Source of the DNA: Tieghemiomyces parasiticus
Lineage: Eukaryota; Kickxellomycota; Dimargaritomycetes; Dimargaritales; Dimargaritaceae
DNA length: 64,000 bases
NCBI GenBank assembly: GCA_027575765.1
Contig: JANBPT010000019.1
Span: 1-64,000 of the forward strand
Direction: 5' to 3'
Shown here in pieces: positions 9,862 to 21,287 of this stretch. A program made the translations under genes and the position numbers. Position 1 is the first letter of the stretch. The number at the start of each line of letters is the position of its first letter. The notes beneath the pieces are model-generated. The model was given only the letters and a program-made list of their open reading frames with translations. It ran no database searches and was not told the origin of the DNA.

Positions 9862-12177
9862 ATGGCCGTGCCGAACCGCCCAAACGATCCGTCCCGGGCC
9901 CAACCGGAAACCGAAAGGGCCCCCGCCTCTAGATCCCTTTTCGGTTCCCTGTTCAATCTTTTTAGTCGGACAGAAGACCCTGGCCCAGTCTTACCGTCGC
10001 CATCCGCCATTCAACGACTTAAAGCAGAGTGGCTGATGGATAGCGAGGGCTCGCAGGTGTCTGGAGAAACAGAAGACATCGGCAGCTTGGAAGGCGAAAG
10101 CGACAGTGCGTCCGGCTCCACAGGTAGCGAGGAGAGTAGCAGTGAGTCTGGGTCGAGTGTCAAGTTCAACACGCCTGAAGCGTCAGGCCGTAGTGCTTCG
10201 ACCCCGCCCTCCCGCTCGCCAGCCCCCTTGGAGAACCAGGACCAACGTCAATTATTTACGCCGGCACAGCGTATGTACATTCCCCGCCCTTCAGCTACTA
10301 CCAAAAACTTCGGAGCTGCCCCGCCAGCCGTCCCCACGCCCACACCCACGGCCACCGCCACCACCTCGCTCGCTGCCGTCACATCTTCCAGCAATTCCAC
10401 GCCGTTCACCGTCCCCACGCCCAACCTACCCCCACCGCCTACCACGGCCGCCCCGTCACGGTCCCACGGCTCCTTTGATTGGACGCACATTATTCAGACG
10501 CACCCGACATCCGAGGCGTGGCCGCGGTCTCTGCCCCGCCCGTTTCCGGCCCGCCCACCCACCGCGGCGCCACGTCCTTACGATACACCCACCGAGCTTG
10601 ACCGCCGCGGTCAACGGCTGCGCAACTTACATCCGGTTCGTAGCCAGCTCACCAGCAGTAGCGTGCCATTCCCGTTGGAACCAGCCTTGGGACCGACCAC
10701 CGCCTCGGAGACGCCGGTGCCCGTACCTCGGCTACCCACGCTCCGTGTGGAGACTCAGCATACCCCGTTAGATACCTATTTGACCACGAATGACACCGTC
10801 CCCTCACCCGAACCCCACATTGAACACTTCGCCGGCCCCAATCTGAACGGGTGGGGCGGTCCAGCCCGCGAGGTCGGAGACCCCAGCCGCCGCCGCAGTA
10901 ACAGTGTGGACAGCCACTCTCCCTCGGTCAGATTTCATCCGTACGGCGCGACTCCTAGTCGACCCTATCATCGATCGAGGTCTAGGGTAGAGGCGTCGCC
11001 GGGTCGGCTGACTCAGAGCCGACCTCCCCAACCGCCCCTCGCGAGACCCATCGGACCCGCCAAGGCTCCACCTCTGAGGCCCCCGCTTGGCCAGCGGGAC
11101 CTGGCGAGTAAGGATCATGTGTTGGCCAATCCAGACGTCAAAGCCACGGTGTCGGTGCCGGCGGCTGTTGTGGACCACGCCCAACGGGAAGCCTCGTCAT
11201 CTACTTCTCAGTCTGGCGTACTCGCCCACCCGGACCTATCACCAGAGTCGGCTGCAGAGAAGACCCTCAGGATTGATAAGCTGGAGCGTGAAGTACATGA
11301 ACTACGGGAACTTCTCAGCCGGGTGGCCAAGGATAGACCCCTACCCATTCCCGCTGCTACGACCCCCAAGCGCCTCATTCCCACTACCGGGGCCGAACCA
11401 CCCAAACCAGCCGATCAGCCGTCGGTAACACCAGCCTTTCCCCCTCCCTCGGCCCCACCGCTGCCTATCTTGTCGACTCCGGCCGGAGCCACCGCAGCAA
11501 AGCCCATCATTACGCGATCCCTCCCGTTGGATATGCGCGAGTCAATTCGACAGCGCGCCGCGACGCTCCAACGCACTTCTCGTTCAGCCAACCATTTCAG
11601 CAGCTCGGCCACCGCGGCTGCTGACCAGTCATCCAACTCGAAACCAACCCCCAAGGCTACTACTGACGCTTCGGTCATCACTAAAACCTCTGCCACCACG
11701 CCACTCGTCAAACGGTGGCCACCGCCGCCGCTGCCGACCGGTGCCCAAGAGGCAACCGCGGGAAAGGTCAAGATGCTTGACATGCTACAGGAGATGAAAC
11801 ACGTGCGTTTGCGCCAAACCAATGTTTGCTGGTCGCCCGACCGCACCACCATCATTCCTAAACACAAGCGGAAACGTAGCCCCGGGCCGGCTTCGCGGTC
11901 TGGTCTCGCCGCCGCCACCGCTGCCGCCACTGCTACTACTACTAATGCCACTAGTGCAGGAATAACGAAAGTAGGCGAGTCCCGCTCCATCGCCCTGACC
12001 ACAGGCACACCGTCCCACAGAGTCGCTGCTGGCCCGGAGAGGCTTGTTGCCGGAGAAGGAGGTGATGGGCCGCAACGGAAACGGGTCTGCATGAGGAATA
12101 AGGAGAACCAGTCGGCCGTCGCAGGGGCACCGGCTTCAACGTCTGCTGCGGCTAAAGCACGGTCCTTCTTCCGGTGA
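9862..12177 (+). CDS. Uncharacterised 771-aa disordered protein with coiled coil and KEN box
   Basis: This is a single-exon frame of 771 aa. I do not recognise the family. Most of it is low-complexity Pro/Ser/Thr/Ala sequence. Visible elements are a short N-terminal hydrophobic/basic patch (SRSLFGSLFNLFSR), an acidic Ser-rich block at about 70-100, and a predicted coiled coil at about 470-490 (LRIDKLEREVHELRELLSRV). A conserved-looking helix, KMLDMLQEMKHVRLRQTN, at about 638-655 follows a polyproline run and recalls a WH2 or short docking helix. A basic KHKRKR cluster could be a nuclear localisation signal, and a KEN box (RNKENQ) lies near residue 750. The KEN box could mean APC/C-dependent turnover, which is inference. 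The start is the first ATG of the frame. An upstream exon cannot be excluded. Confidence 0.7.
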   Translation: MAVPNRPNDPSRAQPETERAPASRSLFGSLFNLFSRTEDPGPVLPSPSAIQRLKAEWLMDSEGSQVSGETEDIGSLEGESDSASGSTGSEESSSESGSSVKFNTPEASGRSASTPPSRSPAPLENQDQRQLFTPAQRMYIPRPSATTKNFGAAPPAVPTPTPTATATTSLAAVTSSSNSTPFTVPTPNLPPPPTTAAPSRSHGSFDWTHIIQTHPTSEAWPRSLPRPFPARPPTAAPRPYDTPTELDRRGQRLRNLHPVRSQLTSSSVPFPLEPALGPTTASETPVPVPRLPTLRVETQHTPLDTYLTTNDTVPSPEPHIEHFAGPNLNGWGGPAREVGDPSRRRSNSVDSHSPSVRFHPYGATPSRPYHRSRSRVEASPGRLTQSRPPQPPLARPIGPAKAPPLRPPLGQRDLASKDHVLANPDVKATVSVPAAVVDHAQREASSSTSQSGVLAHPDLSPESAAEKTLRIDKLEREVHELRELLSRVAKDRPLPIPAATTPKRLIPTTGAEPPKPADQPSVTPAFPPPSAPPLPILSTPAGATAAKPIITRSLPLDMRESIRQRAATLQRTSRSANHFSSSATAAADQSSNSKPTPKATTDASVITKTSATTPLVKRWPPPPLPTGAQEATAGKVKMLDMLQEMKHVRLRQTNVCWSPDRTTIIPKHKRKRSPGPASRSGLAAATAAATATTTNATSAGITKVGESRSIALTTGTPSHRVAAGPERLVAGEGGDGPQRKRVCMRNKENQSAVAGAPASTSAAAKARSFFR

Positions 12178-12463
12178 GCAAGTCGGCCAGCCATACATGC
12201 AAAATCGAGGAAACGCTTATTAATTACAGCTGGTATCCCTCTATCTGTCCGGCACTGATAATAAGCTAGATGGGATGGTGCTGCACCACTTCCCTCACGC
12301 GTGCATACGGTATCTAATGGTTGTTTTAATCGATATTGGTAGATTTCTTTTCTTCTCCCCCGCACACGCTTAGAGCGGGTTCCTGTACTAATAGCTCATA
12401 GCAAAGAATCCTATAAAGGTAAAACCATCATCTAAAGACCGCACCGAAGTGCACCTAGTATAC

Positions 12464-14747
12464 TCAACTTAGTAGTCCCCGATCGGCAATGAACGGGTGT
12501 GCTAAGGCCTCCTCGGGGGTCAGCCGTTTCTCCGGGTTAAGGGTCAGACAGCGGTCAAGGAAATCGTGGAATGCATTCAGCAGGCGGGGCGGGGCGCCAT
12601 GGCCATACTCATCAAGACGGACGCGGAGGTCTCGGGTGGGTTTTGGGGTCTGGAGCAGCGGACGGATGACGAGATTACGAGTAACCCGGTCGACCTCCTG
12701 GTAGAGGAAATGGGTCCACTCTGGGTTAAAATACTGCGGCGCGAACTGGCCGCGTTTGAGCAGTCGAGGGGCGAACCGACCCTTCAGATCAATCATGAGC
12801 TTAAGCATCCCGTTATTGCTGCGGCCTGGGAGCAAAATCTTGCCCGTGTAGAGTTCGTAGAGCGTGCAGCCGACGGACCACACGTCCACACCGTAGTCGT
12901 AAGGAAGACCCAAAATGACCTCGGGGGCCCGATAGAACCGACTGGCTAGATATGGCGTCGGGTCATTGTCACGGATATCCGCCGCCGACCCGAAATCCGC
13001 CACCTTAAGCGTAGACTTGGCCCCGTCAACTAAAATATTGTCCGGCTTGATATCAGCGTGGACCAGGTGGCAACGGCGGAGGAGGGCTAGGGCCGTAAAA
13101 ATCTGACGGGCATAGCCGCGGACTGCCTTGAGACTGATTCCGATGTCCCGCCCATACTTCTTGAGCACCTCGCGTAAATTCATGCTGGTGGATACAAAGG
13201 AGGAGGGGAGAAGGGAGCAGGTAGACGAGGGCCAGAAAGTTAACTAAAATTAGATGAATTATCGTGAGGAGGGGGGCGAAATAGGCACGAGATCCAAAGT
13301 ATGTACGCAAACACACACACACACACACACACACCGGTACGTACCTCAGGGACTCAAAAACCAGGCACAAGTGGTTACGGTACTCAAAATGCCGAATGAG
13401 CCGCACGCAGTGCTTCCGGTCCTCGGGGTCGTTTTCTTGCAGCTTGTTAAGGACCTCGATTTCCTTCTGACCGGCGCGGTACATGGTCTCGTTGTTTCGG
13501 ATAACCTTAATGGCCACCTCGCGGTCGCCGTCCTGGGTGTCGCGGGCTTTGATTACCGTGCTAAATACACCTTTTCCTAGGTTGTTGAAGATGTGGTAGC
13601 GGTCATCAAAAAGCTCGCCTAAGATCACCCGGTAGTAACCCTCATGGTCGTCCCAATTATCTTGCAAGCTGGGGCGTACCTCATGCGTGACTACGCGTAC
13701 GGACCCGAGTTCCGGAGGCGGCTGCTGGGAACCCGGCGTGCCCGGGTTAGTCGACAGGGAGGGTCCCAGGCTAACCCGTTTGGGCTTTGGTAAGGCGAAC
13801 ATGTCGTCGTCGTCATCGTCGTCATTGTCGTTATCGCGGTCGGGCCGAATTACTTCCTCGGCCACGACGGTGTCGGCAGAACGCTTCGTACTAGTTGATG
13901 GTGTTCCTTGGGCGGTAAGGGGCGACATAATGGCAGTCGGTAGGGGGTCGACGGCCGACCCCGGCCGCTCAACATAGTCAACCGCCCTGGGGGTCTCAGC
14001 TGCATCGTCCTGGTTGAGGGTGCCCGTCAAAGAATCCCGCATTTTGAGTAGGGCCGGGTCATGCGTGGGTGGTACCGATGGTTCCTGCGCCGGGACCGTT
14101 GGTGGCGCAGCCGCCACTGGCCGCACTTCCGATGGTGGGCCAGAGGCCGGTGGGGTCGTGACGTGTGGCTCTACCGGGTGCCGCTGCAGGATGGCTTTGC
14201 GACGTTCGCGGCGTTGGCGAATAAGGTCCTCCTCTAGCTTTTTACAGGTCTCGGGGTCCAATAAAGCTAGCTCATCAAAAAGTAACGGAGCCTCGGGTTC
14301 GGCAGGTGGAGCCGGCACCGCGGGGGCAGGTGGAGGAGTGGCGGGTGAATGGCCATGTTCGGGCCGTGGCTGACCATTACTATGGCCTGTCTCTTTCCTA
14401 TCACTCTGGTGGCGGTGGTCTTGGCGCGAGGTGTCCCGCGAGCGGCGTTTTTCGGGCCGTGATTGATCATTACTACGGCCTACCTCTTTTCTGTCATCTT
14501 GGTGATGGTGGCGGCCTTGGCGGGATGAGTCTCGCGAATGGAAATGGAAGGGACCAGTCCGCTGTGAACGGGAAGGGTCTCGTTTCCGGTTCGCATGGTC
14601 GCTACGGGCATCATAGCGTTGGTCAGGATAACCGTGACGGCGCGCGAGCTGGGACCCGTCGCGACGCGAGTGGTTGCGGTGGCGGTCGTCCTCATCGTCG
14701 CGGTACCTAGAAGAGGAGGCGGTAGTTGGGGAGCGACGGCTCGACAT
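12464..14747 (-). CDS. PRP4: PRP4-type pre-mRNA-splicing serine/threonine kinase
   Basis: The model is complement(join(12464..13184, 13345..14747)), 707 aa. The N-terminal half is an Arg/Ser/Asp/His-rich disordered tail (RYRDDEDDRHRNHSRR and similar), as in human PRPF4B. The kinase domain starts near residue 375: Gly loop LGKGVFSTV, VAIK lysine, family-typical catalytic loop HADIKPDNILV (HAD for HRD), DFGSAAD, activation segment DNDPTPYLASRFYRAPE, then DVWSVGCTLYELYTGKILLPG. In this family the kinase phosphorylates Prp6/Prp31-type tri-snRNP proteins to activate the spliceosome. The single intron (13185-13344) splits codon Ser in FESLSMNLRE and carries a CA microsatellite. The gene is head-to-head with ELP4 across 710 bp. 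Confidence 0.93.
13311..13334. repeat. (AC)12 microsatellite in the PRP4 kinase intron
   Basis: A perfect AC dinucleotide run of about 24 bases lies just downstream of the donor site of the PRP4 kinase intron. It reads GT/TG on the transcribed strand. Confidence 0.9.
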
Positions 14748-15457
14748 ACCGTGGGAGTTACAGCAGAGTTAGTTACGCGAAGGAGAGGCGGAAATGGGAA
14801 GGTGGAGGAAAGGCTGCGTTGAGGGAAGCCTGAGGGATTACCCGTTGCTCGGTTTGGACTGGCGTTGTCGGGTAATTTACTGGATGACGGCGTGGAATCT
14901 GGCGCCAAGAGTAAAGTGTGCAGCCTAAGTCTACCTTCAGGAAACTCGTCCACAAGTCTTTGGAGGTAAGAGAGGGAAAAGTGAGCAAACTGTGAAGACG
15001 CGTTCAAAGGGATGATTGAGGTAGCGTTTGGACAAACAGATAACGGTCGTGGAGAAATGTTATCTTAGGGATTGGCTAGGAAAAGGGCAGGTATAGGGGG
15101 GGGACGAGTGAGGAGGAAACCCGTATGCGCCGCGCCGTTGCGAATGGTCTAATTACAGCCCAAGGCACAGGGGGATGACCAGCTGTTAGGTTTATTTGGC
15201 CACGGTCGGACCGTCTCTCGCCCTCCACATTGCATTTCTCGGGGGGGGGAGGCCCCTGTGAGTATCCCCGACGCCATCGGAACGGATACCTGTCCCTTCC
15301 ACCCTATGCTACATCCAGATTCAAACCACACCGTATTACTCCCCTGATCGCCTCCTACCCCATTGTACGGTCCTCCTTTACCATTTCCAGGAGCTGTCTC
15401 TGTCTCCCTTTTCCAAACCTGCGCACACAGGTTCTAGTCTGCCCCATCGACCCCACC
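14748..15457. promoter_or_regulatory. Divergent promoter region PRP4 kinase / ELP4
   Basis: A shared 710-bp upstream region for two oppositely transcribed genes. The ELP4 side is pyrimidine-rich (CTGTCTCTGTCTCCC). I see no clear TATA box. Confidence 0.45.
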
Positions 15458-17014
15458 ATGTCCTCATTCCGCAAGCGGGGGGCGTCCCAGCAACCCAAGC
15501 TCCCTCCTGGCACCAAGCTCTCGGCGCACAACGGCCAGGTCCTAGTGTCTTCGGGGGTCCCGTCCCTCGACGATGTACTTGGTGGTGGGTTGGCCGTCGG
15601 GTCCGTCGTACTGGTCCTCGCTGACCGCCGTACGTCCTACGCCGAGGTACTGCTCAACTACTTTGTGGCCCAGGGTCTGGCCTCGGGTCACCGTATCCAC
15701 ATGGCCAGCGCGGACAGCCACCCCGGCGAACTACTGAGTCGGCTGCCCAGCTGGTGTCCTGAGGTCTCCGTTTCCTCGGCTCCTGCAACCCCAGGCACCG
15801 TCCGGGTGGCCGCTGCCGATAGCTCGACAACAGCGGGGGCCAATGGTAGTGTCCCGCCAGTGCCGGAGATTAACACAGCTGATAAGGCTGTCGAACCTGC
15901 CCAGCCTGAAGAGAAGCTCAAGATTGCCTGGCGCTACCAGAACCTACCCACCAGCCAGGGTCGGTCCGGTCCACGGCCACCAGGAACTGCCAGTGGCAAC
16001 CGTACCATCACGCCTTCCATTCCGGCAGGTACCGCCACCGCGCGACCATTTTGCGAGAGCTTTGACCTGATGCGACGCGTTCGCCCCGAGGTCATCGCTG
16101 ACGCCAAACTCAGTGCGACCTACCTCGACGGCCCTCGGGACGACAGCCACCAGTTGGGAGACCGTGACCCGTATGAGCGGCTCTTTAGCGAGGTGGCCAG
16201 GATCGTTGAGGGAGAAGGCTTCAGTGCCCTCACCCCGACCCCACCAGGTACCGAACGCAACATTTTTCGTCTTGTCATCCATTCTCTTGCCTCGCCATTT
16301 TGGGAGGCCAGTAGTGACGAGGCCTGTCTCCAATTTCTGCACGCCCTCCGCGGCTTGCTCCGGTTTTCGTTCGGGACCTGCATGATCACCATGCCCGCCC
16401 ATGTGTACCGGTCGGCCACTGCCGGCGGTGCCGGTCGTGAGGAGTCCGGGTGGGTGCGCCGATTGGAGCGCATGTGCGACGCGGTCGTGGAGCTCGAGTC
16501 CTTTGCCGGTAAGTGGTCGCTGGCTTGTAGTTTACTAATGGACTCCCCCTGCGCTGACCGGTCTGCTGGAAACTAGTGGTGGCCCCTCCTCTTCGTCTCA
16601 CTTGTTCCAAATGGCATGACCTGACCACAGTGTAACGGCGAATCCGGCACTCACCCATACCCTTCTATCCATAATTTATCTCTATCTCCACCTGAACCAG
16701 GCTCACGCCACGCCACCGCCCAGACGCCCACCGCCAACCAGTACCAGGGTTACTTCTACATCCACAAACAGCCCCAGCTTAATTCACTGGTGCCGTCGTC
16801 CTCCAAGCTGTCCATCGTGGCCGGTTCACAGCTCTCCGGCAATAGCCTGGCCTTCCGCTTGCGTCGCCACAAATTTACCGTCGAGACCTTCCACCTGCCA
16901 CCGGAAGGAGGCGTGAGTGAGCGGCGCGTGGAACCGCCCAAGTCCGTGACGCGGCGCGCGGAAAGACCAGCAGCCCGGAGCGAGCCGCGGGATACCAAGT
17001 CTCTGGATTTCTAG
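15458..17014 (+). CDS. ELP4: Elongator complex protein 4 (Elp4, PAXNEB)
   Basis: The model is join(15458..16508, 16701..17014), about 454 aa. Elp4 is a RecA-fold subunit of the Elp456 hexamer. That hexamer works with Elp123 to make the 5-carboxymethyl-type side chain on wobble uridine of tRNAs. The N-terminus matches the family: KLPPGTKLSAHNGQVLVSSG, then GVPSLDDVLGGGLAVGSVVLV, then the MASADSHPGELLSRLP block. Later come KIAWRY, FDLMR and ARPFCESFDL. As in other Elp4 proteins, the Walker A motif is not canonical. The C-terminal exon has QLNSLVPSSSKLSIVAGS and FRLRRHKFTVETFHLPPEGG, then a basic tail. The intron splits a Gly codon. The start ATG at 15458 has CACC in front of it. An AATAAA-like signal follows the stop. 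Confidence 0.92.
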
Positions 17015-17145
17015 GTCTGGTCTGTACTAATAAATCCATTATGGCGGCGGTATCCCGTTTGCAACTACAGGAAGAGCGTCCGTGTTTGCTCACCGTGACG
17101 CCCAGGCAACCTTTTTGCCACATGCGCGGTCCAAGCCTAAAAGTA

Positions 17146-17166
17146 AATATATATATATATATATAT
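17146..17166. repeat. (AT)n microsatellite
   Basis: About ten AT repeats in the short spacer between the convergent ELP4 and RPN5 genes, probably within a 3' UTR. Confidence 0.85.
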
Positions 17167-17304
17167 TCAAGAAAATGGAAACAACGAAACTACTGCCGTC
17201 CGATCAGCTTTATAAATCGTCACTTGTATCCGACCCATCCCAGGGGAAACTCAACCAGTTGCCAACCCGTAGGACGCCTTCACAAACGGAGGTGTCAACG
17301 CCTT

Positions 17305-19166
17305 CTACATGATCTTGGTGATCTTGTGCACCATTTCCTCCTTGGCGATGAGGTGGGTGGTCTTATCGACGAGGCTTAGCAGGGAATTGACGTTGGCGGC
17401 CCACTGGTCGAGCTGCTCATTGCCGTCCTGTGGGGCCTGGAAGTTGACGATACCGGCGGGGCGGTCAATCTTGGCGTAGACGGTCTTGGAAACTACGAGG
17501 GCCGACAAGTGCTCCTCAACCTGAGCCGGTGTGAGGTCAAGCAGCTGGGTAAGGCGCTGGGCGGTGATACGGGTGTAGTACTTGCTGACCACGCGAAGGT
17601 TGTGCTCAATGACGCGCTTGTGGAGATCCTCCCGACGCTTGGTGCCAGCCGGGGTGTCGGCGTGGAAAACGGGCGTCTGGGAGAGCGTAGCGCCGTACAC
17701 CTCCAGGATGCGGGTCCAGCGCATCAGCTCGTTGGTCGTGAAGTGCTTGAGAAGTTGCCGGTAGAGTGGCAATTTCCCCAGACGCGGGTCAGCGGCCACA
17801 CGGTGGATCAGATCGGCCTGCTCGTTGCTGTAGGACGCCAGGACAACATAAGACACGATGTTCTGCAGGGCCTCCCGCCACTGCGTCTCGTCGGCCTGCA
17901 CGCTAGGCGTATCGTAAATCTCGCGGTAGTACTTGCATGCGTCCAGATACTGGTCCTCGTGCAGGGCATGCTCCACCATAAGATGGTAGTAGCGCAGCTT
18001 AAGGTCCTGTTGCTCCGGATCCTTAAAGAAGCGTGTGCTGACTTTATGGCTCACAATACCCGCACGAATGAAGTCTTTCTTGGCCAAGTTGAGACGGATC
18101 TGCTCCAGGATAAAGTCGGTCTTTTCGCGCTTATCCATCGAGCCAAACGTTTCGACCTGAAGTTCCTGAAGGACATCAGCGGCTGCGGCCACGTCACCCT
18201 GGTCCTCCTTGATCTTGGCCAGCATCCGAGTGAGCCGGGCGCGTTCCCGTTCGACGTACATCTGAAGGGGGGGTAGGTTGGTGGCGGTAAGAGGGAGCCG
18301 GGCGTCATGCTTTCGGATTAGACGTTGTCTGATAAGGCAGTATTAAGGTGTGTAGACACAGCAGGTGCTGACCTGCCCTTCTGAAAGTCGCCGGGTGGGC
18401 TATAGCGGAAAGTGACCCCACAGAATGGCTTACCTTTCCTTCGGTCACCGCTCGGAGCGTGTCGATCAGCTCCAGTTTAATTTCTTCGCTGGGGGCATGG
18501 TCCAGGAAGGTCATGGCCTCGCCAACCATAGCGCCGATGGCCTTCTTTAGTTGGCCGTGCTTCTTTGATAGTAGGTTAACGTAATCATTGACCAGCTTCC
18601 AGTCACCAGCCTCATAGCACAGGCGCACGAGGACCACCAACAGCCGGGAGGTCGACTCGACATCGTTGGCCTGGTGGGACAAAGGGGGATGGTGCGTGGT
18701 GTTCGGGGTAATGGAGGGATACATACTTGTTTAGTGCTGCCCAGTCACTTCAACTCCGCCAGCAGGGCCCACCAGTTTAGAGATGAGACTCAACGTACTA
18801 CAGTAGAGTCGGTAGAAGAGGCGGTAAACTTACGTTGCGAGTCTGCTTCTCCAGGCCGAGCAGTTGGTTTAGAGCGTCCTGCAGTCGGCCGCTCTGGACA
18901 TGGAAAACGGTTCGTAGGAGGGGGGGTGATGGAAGAAAGGTTGGCAAGCGACAATATTAGTGAAGGGGAGTGATCCCATCTAGGTGCGGAGTAAGGCACA
19001 GTCGCATTCCCTCCTGGAAGGTTGAGTTGAGGTATCAGCCGTCGATGGGTTGACCCGGAAGTAGGGTTCGCCTCATTACCTTGGCCATATTCTCGACGAT
19101 GGGAAGGAGTGCATCGACCTCCGCCTTGTAGCTACGGTCCATCTTCAGCATCTTGTCGTCTTCCAT
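17305..19166 (-). CDS. RPN5: 26S proteasome regulatory subunit Rpn5 (PSMD12)
   Basis: The model is complement(join(17305..18261, 18434..18670, 18834..18893, 19080..19166)), 446 aa, essentially the length of yeast Rpn5 (445). All introns are phase 0. Rpn5 is a PCI-domain scaffold of the 19S lid. Visible blocks are MEDDKMLKMDRSYKAEVDAL, LLGLEKQTRN, LVRLCYEAGDWKLVNDY, IKEDQGDVAAAADVLQELQV, FILEQIRLNLAKKDFIRAGI, YYHLMVEHA, and the C-terminal PCI/winged-helix ITAQRLTQLLDLTPAQVE with the ending VHKITKIM. It is head-to-head with RCL1 and about 2.8 kb from RPT2, another 19S subunit. Confidence 0.95.
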
Positions 19167-20006
19167 GATGGCGGGAGTGTCGAGTAGGGGGAGGGAAACA
19201 CGTAAGGACGGGGTGGTGGAGAGGAATGAAAGGAGAGGCTGAGTAAGCGGACAAATGAAAGTGGGGAGTTGGGATGCTGTGGAGGTGGAATGAGGAAAGC
19301 GTGGTTGTAGGGTGTAGGCTGATGCGCAGCTGGGAGGTTAGGACGGTAGGAGTGGCTGTGACGATGGCAGGCTCTTTGGTTCAGGGATGCACTGTCCCAG
19401 TACTGTCCCTAGCTTGCCACCGCTAGCCAGGCGGCCAACGTCGCCTCGGCCGCTTAAAATAGCTAGGCCCACTGGCAATTAAGGATAGTTAATATTTAGG
19501 ACCTCCGCCACCACCGTACCGCAGCACTACCAGCCTCGCCCCCACACCTTCGAGCGGTTTTAGGCGTGACTAGCAAACCTTAGTTGTTCACCACTACTGA
19601 CCGACAGGCTATGACCTCCATGACTACGCCAGACAAAGAAGGGGAAGAGTATTGCCCACTTACCCTCTCCCACCCTCTATGGCTTTGCTCGTGTCTGACC
19701 TGCCATAGACCACGTGATTTACATTGCCACACATCGCTCATTGCCTAGTCGACCACCCCGTGCCAATCCTGCGACCTGGCTGGCGTCTCGAACATTTTTC
19801 TTCTTTTTTTCGCGATGCCAAAGGGTCTCGACCGGACCCGTTACAGCGGCCACCACGACCTCCGAACGGGCATGCGCATTTGACAACCAAGGCATCCCAT
19901 AGCCCACCTCGTGCCCTAGCCACCCTCCCTCCCATCCACTTTTTTCTTCTCTGCATGCCTCAGGTCCATTCCCTAACACCTCCTTCACAGCCACCACATA
20001 GCAACC
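19167..20006. promoter_or_regulatory. Divergent promoter region RPN5 / RCL1
   Basis: 840 bp shared by two divergent genes. A GGTGGCAA octamer on the minus strand (19414-19421) resembles the yeast Rpn4/PACE site about 250 bp upstream of RPN5. I do not see the same site before RPT2, so it may be chance. A CT-rich tract precedes the RCL1 ATG. Confidence 0.4.
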
Positions 20007-21287
20007 ATGGAGTCTAAATTGGTGGCCAAGTTCTCCGGCCATAACTACCTCCGCCAACGGCTGGTCATGGCGACACTGGCCGGCCGAGCCCTACGCGTCG
20101 ACCAGATTCGCGCGCAGGCCGACAGCCCTGGTCTGGTCGACTACGAAATCAGTTTCCTGCGTCTCCTCGAAAAGGTCACCAACGGCTCCGTCATTGAAAT
20201 CGGCTATACTGGTACCTCCTTCCTCTACCGCCCGGGTCTGCTGGCTGGCGGCAAGGTCTTCCACGACTGCCCTACCTCGCGAGCGGTGGGCTACTTTCTG
20301 GAGGCCATGGTGGCCCTGGCCCCTTTCTGCAAGAAGCCCTTGAACCTCCGGCTGACCGGAATCACATCGGACAACGTGGACATGTCCGTAGATACCATCC
20401 GGACGGTGTCGCTGGTCCAGCTGACCAGTTTCGGCATACCCGAGGATGTCGAGCTCAAGATTGTTAAGCGTGGATCTGCCCCGCAAGGTGGTGGTGAGGT
20501 GCACTTCTCATGCCCGGTCGTGCACACTTTGACCCCAGTCCTACTCGTCGACGAGGGCCGGATCAAGCGAATCCGCGGTATCGTTCACGCTACCCGTGTC
20601 TCTCCTGAAATGCCCAACCGCGTCGTGACCGCTGCCCGCGCCTACATCAACCGGTACATTCCTGATATCTACCTGTACACCGATCTGTTCAAGGGTGCCG
20701 ACTCCGGCAAGTCTCCCGGTTACGGCGCGTCATTGGTTGCCGAAACCACCACCGGCGCCCGCCTCTGCGCCGAGCTGTGCGCCCAGCCCGGCCAGACTCC
20801 CGAGGAAGTCGGAGCCCTCGTCGCCAAGCAACTCCTGCACGAGATCCAGAAGGGCGGATATTTCGACACCAACCACCAATGGCTGCCCTTATTGCTCATG
20901 ACGCTCTGTCCTGAGGACGTGTCCAAGATCCGCCTGGGCCGCTTATCGGAATTCACGTAAGTAATTGGTTTCTTTGCACCTTGTGAGCTAGACATGGCTC
21001 GGATGGGCCGAAGTCTTGTTTGGTCGTGCGTGTAGCTGCCTGACCTATAGGTTGAAGGCGCCAAACCCGCCACAGTGGCCCGTCTGCGTTACTAATCAGT
21101 CGGTACTGGACCTTACTATCTGACGCCTGCGCGACTCTCCCTCCCTCCCCCCAGGATACAATATCTCCGTGACATTCGGGAAATGTTCAACACGACCTTC
21201 AAAATCAAGCCCGACCCGGAGACCAAGACGGTCCTATTGACATGCATCGGTTCGGGGTACAGTAATGTGAACAAGAAGCGGACCTAA
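20007..21287 (+). CDS. RCL1: RNA 3'-terminal phosphate cyclase-like protein (Rcl1)
   Basis: The model is join(20007..20956, 21155..21287), 360 aa, against 367 in yeast. Rcl1 is an SSU-processome factor that partners the GTPase Bms1 in pre-18S rRNA processing in the nucleolus. It lacks cyclase activity in characterised members. Blocks seen are FSGHNYLRQRLVMATLAGR, a TGTSFLYRPGLLAGG stretch, DCPTSRAVGYFLEAM, RGSAPQGGGEVHFSCP, and YGASLVAETTTGARLCAE. The residues in place of the catalytic His of true Rtc enzymes are not examined in detail. Exon 2 closes with ETKTVLLTCIGSGYSNVNKK. The intron splits Thr317, and an AATAAA lies about 115 bases after the stop. Confidence 0.94.

Noticed and set aside
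10106..10771. 221-aa plus-strand frame inside the 9862 gene
   Set aside because: A shadow frame: Arg/Pro-rich translation of the same GC-rich DNA, with no independent support.
19414..19421. GGTGGCAA on the minus strand as a proteasome PACE (Rpn4) site
   Set aside because: It is only 8 bases, the ninth base differs, and no similar site was seen upstream of RPT2.
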